A stretch of 25,101 nucleotides of DNA from CALHKP01 sp963558075 (lineage in GTDB: Bacteria; Bacillota; Clostridia; Peptostreptococcales; Anaerovoracaceae), in contig CAUWFN010000028.1 of NCBI GenBank assembly GCA_963558075.1, positions 1 to 25,101 of the forward strand, written 5' to 3'. The notes under the pieces were generated by a model that worked only from the letters and a program-made list of their open reading frames with translations, did not search any database and had not been told where the DNA came from. Within the stretch, counting starts at the first letter, position 1. Each line of letters begins with the position of its first letter. This document shows positions 7,802 to 14,209 of the stretch, piece by piece. Made by a program: the position numbers and the translations under genes.

Positions 7802-8341
7802 ATGAATTTACCTAATAAATTAACTGTAGCAAGAGTAATTGCAGTACCTTTTTTCATTGCAGCATATATGTTTCATTACTATATCGCAGCATTTGTAATT
7901 TTTATCATAGCATCATTCACAGATTTGCTTGATGGTAAAATCGCAAGAAAGTACAATCTTGTAACCAACTTTGGAAAGATCATGGACCCTCTTGCAGATA
8001 AGATACTAGTTTACTCTGCATTCTGCCTAATGGTAGAAGATGGAACAGTTCCAGGATGGATGCTTATCGTTATCCTTGCAAGAGAGTTCGTTGTAGCGGG
8101 CATGAGAACTGTAGCTGCATCAGAAGGCATTGTAATTGCTGCTGGCATGAGCGGCAAAATCAAAACAGTTCTTCAGATGATTGCAGTACCACTTCTTCTT
8201 GTAACAGCTGCAATCACAGATATAACTATTCATGGATATTTCCACATTGCAGCACAGATATTCCTGTGGGCATCACTGATTATGACAGTATATTCAGGTG
8301 TGGAATACATCCTTCAGAACAAAAAAGTATTTTCAATGTAA
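7802..8341 (+). CDS. pgsA: CDP-diacylglycerol-glycerol-3-phosphate 3-phosphatidyltransferase
   Basis: A 179-residue membrane enzyme that makes phosphatidylglycerol phosphate from CDP-diacylglycerol and glycerol 3-phosphate, the committed step to phosphatidylglycerol and cardiolipin. The CDP-alcohol phosphotransferase motif D-x2-DG-x2-AR-x8-G-x3-D-x3-D is complete in DLLDGKIARKYNLVTNFGKI followed by MDPLAD (about residues 41-64). It opens MNLPNKLTVARVIAVPFFI, as PgsA proteins usually do, and has several hydrophobic segments. GGAGG at about 7787-7791 is the ribosome site. It lies 3-6 nt past the T-run ending the 6S RNA, so there is no room for a separate promoter, and expression may depend on read-through from ssrS. 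cinA follows after 16 nt, the familiar pgsA-cinA-recA order of Firmicutes. Confidence 0.94.
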   Translation: MNLPNKLTVARVIAVPFFIAAYMFHYYIAAFVIFIIASFTDLLDGKIARKYNLVTNFGKIMDPLADKILVYSAFCLMVEDGTVPGWMLIVILAREFVVAGMRTVAASEGIVIAAGMSGKIKTVLQMIAVPLLLVTAAITDITIHGYFHIAAQIFLWASLIMTVYSGVEYILQNKKVFSM

Positions 8342-8357
8342 TATGAGGTGAAAGACT

Positions 8358-9587
8358 ATGAAGACAGCAGTTTTAAGCGTAGGAACAGAAATTCTGTTCG
8401 GTCAAATAGTCAACACTAATACAGCATTCCTATCCCAGCAGCTAAACCTGCTGGGATTTAATGTATTATACCATTATAGTGTTGGCGACAATCCAGGTAG
8501 ACTTAGAAATATGCTTGATCGCATCTTTGAAGAATGCGAACTTGTAATTATAACAGGAGGTCTTGGGCCTACAGAAGATGACCTTACTAAAGAAATCGTA
8601 TGCGAAGCTTTCGGAGATGAGCTAGAAATGCACGAGGAAAGCCTTCAGCATCTTCACGATATCGCAAAAAGAAGAGGGCGCAAGATGACACCAAATAATT
8701 TCAAGCAGGCAATGATGCCAAAGAGCGCCTTTGTTTTTGCAAATGACGCCGGCTCTGCCCCAGGATTTGCTATAGAAAAAGAAGGAAAAATTGCTATATG
8801 CATGCCTGGACCTCCACGTGAAATGAAGAGAATGTGGGAGAAGAAGGTCGTTCCTTATCTTTCAAAATACATGGAAAATAGCATGTATTACAGGATTATT
8901 AGGACTTTTGGGATTGGCGAATCATCCCTTGAGACAGCTCTTCTTGAACTTATTGATAGCCAGAGCGACCCTACAATTGCAACTTATGCAAAAGAAGGCG
9001 AATGCAGCATAAGAGTTGCATCTATGAGAAAAAGTATGGAAGAAGCAGAAGCTGCCGTAGAAAGCATGATTCAGGAAATAGAGAAAATTGTGGGAGAATA
9101 TGTTTATAGCACAGAAGATGAGGATATCAATACTGTTGTGGGAAAGCTTCTCATTGAAAAAAATATCAGTATATCTCTGTGTGAATCTTGCACCGGAGGA
9201 CTTCTCGCGGAAAAGCTAATTGAGGTATCTGGGATATCAAAAGTTCTCGACCGAGGAATTGTAACTTATTCTCATAAAGCAAAGAGAGAGGAACTTGGTG
9301 TTAAACAGGAAACTCTCGACAAATATACTGCAGAAAGTAGGGAAACAGCAGAAAAAATGGTTCTCGGGCTAAAAGAAAAGACTGGTAGTGACATTTGCAT
9401 TTCTGTTACAGGAGTCGCAGGCCCTGACGATATAGGGGATAATCCTGCTGGACATATATTTATTGGCATTAGCTTTGATGGAGTAACTGATATAAAAGAA
9501 GTCTATACTCACAGAAACGACAGAAACTGGAACAGAAATTATATATATCTGTATACTATGATGGAAATTTATAAGTTAATCAGATAA
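8358..9587 (+). CDS. cinA: CinA family protein (competence/damage-inducible protein A)
   Basis: At 409 residues this is a full two-domain CinA. The N-terminal MoaB/MoeA-like (COG1058) domain has AVLSVGTEILFGQIVNTN and TGGLGPTEDDLTKE. The C-terminal CinA (PncC-like) domain, about residues 255-409, has SLCESCTGGLLAEKL and SVTGVAGPD. C-terminal domains of this type are NMN deamidases in pyridine-nucleotide salvage, and N-terminal domains have ADP-ribose pyrophosphatase activity in some CinAs; whether both apply here is inference. In several Gram-positives cinA is co-transcribed with recA and linked to competence. Here recA has its own promoters. GAGGTGA precedes ATG. Confidence 0.94.
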   Translation: MKTAVLSVGTEILFGQIVNTNTAFLSQQLNLLGFNVLYHYSVGDNPGRLRNMLDRIFEECELVIITGGLGPTEDDLTKEIVCEAFGDELEMHEESLQHLHDIAKRRGRKMTPNNFKQAMMPKSAFVFANDAGSAPGFAIEKEGKIAICMPGPPREMKRMWEKKVVPYLSKYMENSMYYRIIRTFGIGESSLETALLELIDSQSDPTIATYAKEGECSIRVASMRKSMEEAEAAVESMIQEIEKIVGEYVYSTEDEDINTVVGKLLIEKNISISLCESCTGGLLAEKLIEVSGISKVLDRGIVTYSHKAKREELGVKQETLDKYTAESRETAEKMVLGLKEKTGSDICISVTGVAGPDDIGDNPAGHIFIGISFDGVTDIKEVYTHRNDRNWNRNYIYLYTMMEIYKLIR

Positions 9588-9594
9588 GGGTTAA

Positions 9595-9623
9595 TTGACA
9601 AAGGCTGAACTTACAGATATAAT
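9595..9623 (+). promoter_or_regulatory. Upstream consensus promoter of recA (P1)
   Basis: TTGACA (9595-9600), a 17-nt spacer and TATAAT (9618-9623) make a perfect sigma-A consensus, beginning 8 nt after the cinA stop. The start would be near 9630, some 90 nt before recA. No SOS box overlaps it, but the downstream box could act as a roadblock. Confidence 0.75.
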
Positions 9624-9654
9624 TTAGTTACCATAAATTTACAGTTTTTGGTCC

Positions 9655-9702
9655 TTGATATTTGCAGTATCAGGGTGTATACTATTAGTAGAACAAACGT
9701 TC
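9655..9702 (+). promoter_or_regulatory. Second recA promoter (P2) with an SOS (LexA/DinR) box
   Basis: TTGATA (9655-9660), a 17-nt spacer and TATACT (9678-9683) predict a start near 9690. Immediately downstream, GAACAAACGTTC (9691-9702) matches the Gram-positive LexA box GAAC-N4-GTTC, including the R-N-R-Y spacer. Binding there would block P2 initiation and could stop P1 transcripts. Promoter and box were both read directly from the sequence. Confidence 0.85.
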
Positions 9703-9721
9703 TTTGAATATGGAGGTAATT

Positions 9722-10789
9722 ATGGCAGCGAAAAAAGACATTCCTGTAATAAGCGGAGACAGGGAAAAAGCGCTAGAGTCAGCTCTAGCACAGATACAGA
9801 AACAGTATGGTGCAGGTGCCATCATGAAGATGAGCGATAATACTGCAATGAGAAATATAGAGACTATTTCAACAGGCTCAATCAGCCTTGACATGGCAAC
9901 AGGTGTAGGCGGAGTACCTAAGGGACGTATAGTTGAGATTTACGGACCGGAATCATCAGGTAAGACAACTCTGACACTTCATATTATTGCAGAGGCTCAG
10001 AAAACCGGCGGAAAAGCCGCTTTCATCGATGCGGAGCATGCACTTGATCCAGTTTATGCTAAGAATCTAGGTGTACAGGTTGATGATTTACTAGTATCAC
10101 AGCCAGATACAGGAGAACAGGCTCTGGAGATTTGCGATCTTCTTGCACGAAGTGGAGCTCTCGATGTTATCGTAATAGACTCTGTTGCAGCGCTAGTCCC
10201 TAAGGCTGAAATTCAAGGAGAAATGGGAGATTCTCACGTAGGTCTTCAGGCGAGACTTATGTCACAAGCCCTCAGAAAACTTACAGGTACAGTTAATAAA
10301 TCAAACACTTGTGTGATTTTTATCAACCAGCTCAGAGAAAAAGTTGGCGTTATGTTTGGAAGCCCAGAAACTACAACAGGTGGACGTGCTCTGAAGTTCT
10401 ATTCTTCTATGAGACTTGACGTAAGAAGAGTTGAGACTATCAAGAGCGGAGATCAGATGCTTGGAAATAGAACAAAGGTGAAGGTCGTAAAGAACAAGGT
10501 TGCACCGCCTTTCAAACAGGCTGAATTCGACATAATGTATGGAGAAGGTATCTCACAGTCAGGTGATCTTCTTGATTGCGCAGTAGCCGAAAAGATAGTA
10601 GATAAAGCAGGCTCATGGTACAGCTATAACGGTGATAGAATCGGACAGGGAAGAGAAAATGTCAAGACTTATCTAGAGAGCAATCCTGCAGTAATGGAGG
10701 AAATCCATCAGAAGCTTTTAGATACACTTAACCCTGTAGAAGAAAACGAAGAATTAAATGTTGACGAAGACGGTGTTGTTATAGAATAA
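9722..10789 (+). CDS. recA: Recombinase RecA
   Basis: The 355-residue protein is the ATP-dependent strand-exchange recombinase that also activates LexA self-cleavage. Walker A is GPESSGKTT (residues 75-83), Walker B VIVIDSVAAL. The L2/DNA-binding segment INQLREKVGVMFGSPETTTG and the signature ALKFYSSMRLDVRR are intact. The acidic C-terminal tail (EENEELNVDEDG) is typical. I chose ATG 9722 (MAAKKDIP) because GGAGG at 9712-9716 is well placed; an in-frame start at 9704 would sit on top of that site and just after the SOS box. Nothing is missing. Confidence 0.98.
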   Translation: MAAKKDIPVISGDREKALESALAQIQKQYGAGAIMKMSDNTAMRNIETISTGSISLDMATGVGGVPKGRIVEIYGPESSGKTTLTLHIIAEAQKTGGKAAFIDAEHALDPVYAKNLGVQVDDLLVSQPDTGEQALEICDLLARSGALDVIVIDSVAALVPKAEIQGEMGDSHVGLQARLMSQALRKLTGTVNKSNTCVIFINQLREKVGVMFGSPETTTGGRALKFYSSMRLDVRRVETIKSGDQMLGNRTKVKVVKNKVAPPFKQAEFDIMYGEGISQSGDLLDCAVAEKIVDKAGSWYSYNGDRIGQGRENVKTYLESNPAVMEEIHQKLLDTLNPVEENEELNVDEDGVVIE

Positions 10790-10803
10790 TAGTAGGGTAT
10801 ACT
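10776..10803 (+). promoter_or_regulatory. Possible promoter of the nitroreductase gene
   Basis: TTGTTA (10776-10781) and TATACT (10798-10803) are spaced by 16 nt; the -35 lies within the last recA codons. The predicted start near 10810 leaves a leader of about 20 nt before ATG 10830. I saw no terminator after recA, so read-through is equally possible. Confidence 0.42.
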
Positions 10804-10829
10804 AGACTATAGAAAGAGGACTTAACAGC

Positions 10830-11375
10830 ATGGAAACAATCAAATGTATTAAAGAAAGAAGAAGTGTAAGAAAATTCAAGGATGAGAAGATAAGCCACGA
10901 TACAATTATGGAAATTGTTGAGGCTGCATCTTATGCACCATCATGGAAGAACGCGCAGATTGCAAGATATATTGTAATCGAAGATAGAGAGATTATTGAT
11001 AGACTTGCAGATGAGGCAGTTTTAGGATTTGAATACAATTCAAAAACAATGAAAAGTGCTCCTGCACTTGTTATAGTTACTAACGTAACAGGAAAATCAG
11101 GATTCGAAAAGGACGGATCATTCTCTACATCCAAGGAAGACAGATGGCAGAATTTTGATGCAGGTATTGCAACAGCAACTTTCTGTCTAGCAGCTCATGA
11201 CCTAGGTATGGGAACAGTAATCATGGGAATTTTTGACGAAGACACAGTTAAATCTATTGCAGGCATTCCGGAAGGGCAGGATGTTTCAGCTATACTTGCA
11301 ATCGGATATCCTACAGATAAGGAGCTAACTGCTCCAAAACGTCTTCCAAAAGAAGATCTTGTATCATTCATGTAA
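10830..11375 (+). CDS. Nitroreductase-family FMN oxidoreductase
   Basis: A 181-residue member of the nitroreductase superfamily, FMN-dependent NAD(P)H oxidoreductases. The N-terminal CIKERRSVRKFKDEKIS with its RRSVR flavin-phosphate contact, then EAASYAPSWKNAQIARYIVI (the usual AP(S/N)..N.Q pattern) and the C-terminal GMGTVIMGIFDED and LAIGYP segments fit the family. Length is typical of the short members. The substrate cannot be deduced. AGAGGA about 10 nt before ATG is a modest ribosome site. It occupies the slot after recA where many Firmicutes have rny. Confidence 0.85.
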   Translation: METIKCIKERRSVRKFKDEKISHDTIMEIVEAASYAPSWKNAQIARYIVIEDREIIDRLADEAVLGFEYNSKTMKSAPALVIVTNVTGKSGFEKDGSFSTSKEDRWQNFDAGIATATFCLAAHDLGMGTVIMGIFDEDTVKSIAGIPEGQDVSAILAIGYPTDKELTAPKRLPKEDLVSFM

Positions 11376-11404
11376 TAAAAATTAGTAATTTATCGAAATT
11401 GCTG

Positions 11405-11433
11405 TTGACATTTCAAAGTTCATATGCTATTAT
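11405..11433 (+). promoter_or_regulatory. Promoter of rplU-rpmA
   Basis: TTGACA (11405-11410) and TATTAT (11428-11433) have a 17-nt spacer. The start would be near 11440, at the head of the L21 leader. Confidence 0.75.
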
Positions 11434-11439
11434 GAACGA

Positions 11440-11510
11440 GTTAGACCGCACGGAAAGGGTTTTCGAAAGCCGAAAGGCTACCCGCGAAGGCGAGACTGGA
11501 TAGAGGAGGT
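11440..11510 (+). promoter_or_regulatory. Ribosomal protein L21 leader
   Basis: Between the promoter and the rplU ribosome site lies a compact structured leader. AGCC-GAAA-GGCT forms a GNRA-capped hairpin (near 11468-11479), nested in GGGTT...CCC pairing, with purine-rich flanks GACCGCACGGAAA and GCGAAGGCGAGACTGG. Position and composition match the L21 leader of Firmicutes (Rfam RF00559), thought to let a ribosomal protein repress its own operon. The assignment is by position and general resemblance, not an alignment. Confidence 0.65.
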
Positions 11511-11516
11511 AAAATA

Positions 11517-11990
11517 ATGTACGCAATTATCGGAACAGGTGGAAAGCAGTACAGAGTTCAGGAAGGCGATGTAATCACAGTTGAAAAGCTAGACGTTGAA
11601 GCTGGAGACAAGATTGCTCTTGACAAAGTACTACTTTTAAACAATGGCACAGAACTTAAAGTAGGTGCACCTTATGTTGAAGGAGCAAAGGTTCTAGGTG
11701 AAGTAGTTGAAAACGGCAAAGGAAAGAAGGTTATCATCTTCAAGTACAAGGCAAAGAAAGACTACAGAAAGAAGCAGGGTCACAGACAGCCATACACAAT
11801 GATCAAAATCGAATCATTAACTAGCGAAGCAGCTCCTGCAAAAGCAGCAGAACCTGCAGCTGAAGCTAAAGTATCAGCTTCAATGAAAAAAGATGAATTA
11901 ATTGCTTATGCTGAAGAACACGGCATCGAAGTAGACGCAAAAGCTACAAAAGCTGTGATTATCGAAACTATCGAAGCAGCATCTAAGTAA
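11517..11990 (+). CDS. rplU: 50S ribosomal protein L21 with a C-terminal HeH-like domain
   Basis: Residues 1 to about 102 are a normal L21: MYAIIGTGGKQYRVQEGDVI at the start and the signature FKYKAKKDYRKKQGHRQPYT near residues 78-97. The protein then runs on to 157 residues instead of stopping near 102. The extension has an Ala-rich linker (about 103-121, AAPAKAAEPAAEAK) and a compact segment from M123, MKKDELIAYAEEHGIEVD then KATKAVIIETIEAA. This looks like the HeH/SAP/Rho-N type of small helix-extension-helix nucleic-acid-binding fold. There is no internal stop or frameshift, and codon use is continuous. AGAGGAGGT precedes ATG. L21 binds 23S rRNA; the tail could touch RNA or other factors, which is inference. 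Confidence 0.95.
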   Translation: MYAIIGTGGKQYRVQEGDVITVEKLDVEAGDKIALDKVLLLNNGTELKVGAPYVEGAKVLGEVVENGKGKKVIIFKYKAKKDYRKKQGHRQPYTMIKIESLTSEAAPAKAAEPAAEAKVSASMKKDELIAYAEEHGIEVDAKATKAVIIETIEAASK

Positions 11991-12029
11991 GTCTTATAGT
12001 TTTATTAGTAACAAGGAGGTGTCTGATCT

Positions 12030-12290
12030 ATGGCAAGTAAAAAAGGTGTAGGTAGCTCTAAGAACGGTCGTGACTCGGAGTCGAAACGTTTAGGTGTCAA
12101 GACTGGTGACGGTCAGTTTGTAAGCGCTGGAAGCATCCTTGTAAGACAGAGAGGAACTAAGTTCCACCCAGGCAACAACGTAGGCAAGGGCGGAGACGAT
12201 ACTCTGTTTGCAATGATCGAAGGTACTGTTAAATTCGAAAGAAAAGACAAGACCAGAAAACAGGTAAGCGTTTATCCAAAAGAAGCTTAA
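12030..12290 (+). CDS. rpmA: 50S ribosomal protein L27, without a presequence
   Basis: The 86-residue L27 begins MASKKGVGSSKNGRDSESKR, placing the flexible N-terminal tail that reaches the peptidyl-transferase centre directly at the start. Most Firmicutes L27 proteins are made with a short extension ending in a Q-x-F-F/L-A-like site that Prp cleaves. Here that extension is absent: in frame, TGA occurs two codons before ATG, and AAGGAGGTG sits just upstream. No prp (ysxB) gene lies in the 39-nt gap after rplU, where it normally is. The rest (GDGQFVSAGSILVRQRGTKF, HPGNNVGKGGDDTLFA) is standard. Confidence 0.97.
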   Translation: MASKKGVGSSKNGRDSESKRLGVKTGDGQFVSAGSILVRQRGTKFHPGNNVGKGGDDTLFAMIEGTVKFERKDKTRKQVSVYPKEA

Positions 12291-12295
12291 AGTTA

Positions 12296-12322
12296 AAAGG
12301 CCTCTTATAGAGGTCTTTTTTT
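12296..12322 (+). terminator. Intrinsic terminator after rpmA
   Basis: AAAGGCCTC (12296-12304) pairs with GAGGTCTTT (12310-12318) around a 5-nt loop, with one G-U pair, followed by T residues to 12322. It separates the L21-L27 unit from obg. No good promoter is visible between it and obg. Confidence 0.85.
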
Positions 12323-12365
12323 GTTATTTTTAAATAGAAGACAGATAGAAAAAAAGAGGTATATA

Positions 12366-13655
12366 ATGTTTGTTGATAGAGCCAGAATATCAATAAAGTC
12401 CGGAAAAGGTGGAAACGGATGCGTATCTTTTAGACGTGAGCCGTTTGTACCGGAAGGCGGTCCCGATGGCGGAGACGGCGGAAAAGGCGGAGATGTTATC
12501 TTTGTTGCTGACAGAAACCTTCGTACGCTGATGGACTTCAGATATAAGAAAAAATATGAAGCCGAAAATGGCCAAGACGGAATGAAGAAAAAACGTTATG
12601 GCAAAAACGGCGCAGATCTTGAAATCAAAGTTCCTATGGGAACAGTAATTATAGATGAGGAATCAGGCCTTGTAATGAAAGACCTGAAAGAAGACGGAGA
12701 ACGCTTTGTTGCAGCTAAAGGAGGAAAAGGCGGAAAAGGTAATGTACATTACAAGAATTCTGTAAGACAGGCTCCTAACTTTGCTGAAGCAGGCGGATTT
12801 GCGAAAGAAAGAGATATCGTTCTCGAAATGAAAGTTATTGCAGATGTAGGACTTGTGGGATTTCCTAACGTAGGAAAGTCAAGTCTTCTTGCAACATCAA
12901 CAAGTGCAAAACCAAAGATTGAGAACTATCATTTTACAACTATTGCTCCAAACCTTGGTGTCGTAAAGCTTTATGACACTGATTTTGTGATGGCAGATAT
13001 TGCCGGAATTATCGAAGGAGCACACAAAGGACTAGGTCTTGGACTTAGATTCCTAAAACACATAGAAAGAACAAAAGTCCTAATTCACGTTGTCGATGTT
13101 TCCGGTAGCGAAGGACGCGATCCAATCGACGACTTTGAGAAGATTATGAGCGAGCTAAAAATGTACAGCGAAAAGGTTGCGGCAAAACCTATGCTTGTTG
13201 CTGCAAACAAAATCGATCTCATAGATGAAGATGACGAGAAATATATAGAATTCAAAGAATACGTTGAAGAAAAAGGCCTTAAGGTATTTCCTATTTCAGC
13301 ACCTATTAACTATGGTGTTCACGAGCTTCTTCTTGCTGCACTCGAAGAGGTTCAGAAGGCTGCTCTAAACCCTGAACCAGATGATTACGAATACTTTGAC
13401 TTCGAAGCAGATGAAACAGATCCAGACTACAATGTAATCTATGCAAGAAGAGACAACGAAGACTACGTTCTAGAAGGAAAACAGCTTCAGAAGATCTTTG
13501 ATTCTACAAACTTCAACGATATGGGTTCACTGCGCTACCTGTATAAATACATTGAAAAGAACGGCGGAATCGAAAAACTCAAAGAACTCGGACTAGAAGA
13601 GGGAGATACTATAAGAATTTTTGATTACGAATTCGAATACTGGGAAGAATTATAA
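12366..13655 (+). CDS. obg: Obg/CgtA GTPase
   Basis: Predicted 429-residue Obg GTPase acting in 50S subunit assembly and stress signalling. The N-terminal glycine-rich Obg fold is complete (IKSGKGGNGCVSFRREPFVP, GGDGGKGGDVIF). The G domain has G1 GFPNVGKSS (from residue 165), switch residues FTTIAPNLG, G3 DIAGIIEGA, G4 NKID and G5 SAP. A C-terminal OCT domain runs from about DPDYNVIYARRDNEDYVLEG to the end, as in Gram-positive Obg proteins. ATG 12366 is used because AGAGGT lies 5 nt before it; an in-frame TTG at 12321 falls in the terminator. Gene order rplU-rpmA-obg is conserved. Confidence 0.97.
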   Translation: MFVDRARISIKSGKGGNGCVSFRREPFVPEGGPDGGDGGKGGDVIFVADRNLRTLMDFRYKKKYEAENGQDGMKKKRYGKNGADLEIKVPMGTVIIDEESGLVMKDLKEDGERFVAAKGGKGGKGNVHYKNSVRQAPNFAEAGGFAKERDIVLEMKVIADVGLVGFPNVGKSSLLATSTSAKPKIENYHFTTIAPNLGVVKLYDTDFVMADIAGIIEGAHKGLGLGLRFLKHIERTKVLIHVVDVSGSEGRDPIDDFEKIMSELKMYSEKVAAKPMLVAANKIDLIDEDDEKYIEFKEYVEEKGLKVFPISAPINYGVHELLLAALEEVQKAALNPEPDDYEYFDFEADETDPDYNVIYARRDNEDYVLEGKQLQKIFDSTNFNDMGSLRYLYKYIEKNGGIEKLKELGLEEGDTIRIFDYEFEYWEEL

Positions 13656-13678
13656 TAAAAGCATAGGTGGTGATTTTT

Positions 13679-14203
13679 ATGAATAAACGTTTAACAGAAG
13701 AAGTATGTCAGAGCCTGTACAAAAAGTACAAAACGCCCGAACATGTGATTGGACACTGTAGGGCCGTTGGCGATACAGGGTTCACAATAGCAGAAGCCCT
13801 CGATAGGCACGGATACAATTTCGATGCACAGCTTATAAAAATGGCAGGATATGCTCACGATGTGATGCGTCTTCATGAGGATCACGGCCGCGCAGCTTAT
13901 GAGGTTTTAAAGGAGCTCGGCTATGTACAAGAGGCAGAAATCGTAAAGAATCACATGTATTATACTTTCAATGATTTCAAAGATTTGAATGAAACAGATA
14001 TCATGTGCCTTGCAGACCGTCTTGTAAAAGAAGATAAATACGTAGGCCTTGATGAACGAGTTGCATATCTTATTGATAAGCCGGGTAAAACTCCTGAGCG
14101 AACAAAATTCCTGCTGGGCAAAAAAACCGAGACCCAGGAATTTATACACAAAATAGAAGAAAGCATCGGGCAGACTATTGATAGCCTGTTTGATAAGAGG
14201 TAA
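13679..14203 (+). CDS. HD-domain phosphohydrolase
   Basis: A 174-residue protein with an HD metal-binding hydrolase domain. Candidate ligands are the His in HVIGHCRAV (about residues 21-29), the HD pair in GYAHDVMRLHEDHG (about residues 61-74) and the Asp in CLADRLVKEDKYVG. HD proteins hydrolyse phosphoesters such as nucleotides or cyclic nucleotides. The substrate is not evident; the small size and lack of partner domains rule out a Rel or GGDEF-coupled enzyme. AGGTGG lies 8 nt before ATG 13679, so I prefer it to an upstream in-frame start at 13667. It is 23 nt after obg and 6 nt before the radical SAM gene, so it is surely in that operon. Confidence 0.82.
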   Translation: MNKRLTEEVCQSLYKKYKTPEHVIGHCRAVGDTGFTIAEALDRHGYNFDAQLIKMAGYAHDVMRLHEDHGRAAYEVLKELGYVQEAEIVKNHMYYTFNDFKDLNETDIMCLADRLVKEDKYVGLDERVAYLIDKPGKTPERTKFLLGKKTETQEFIHKIEESIGQTIDSLFDKR

Positions 14204-14209
14204 TCATAC

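Noticed and set aside
9704..9721. Upstream in-frame start for RecA
   Set aside because: It would overlap the GGAGG ribosome site and adds residues not seen in RecA; ATG 9722 is better placed.
12321..12365. Upstream in-frame TTG start for Obg
   Set aside because: It falls in the T-run of the rpmA terminator and adds a non-family N-terminus.
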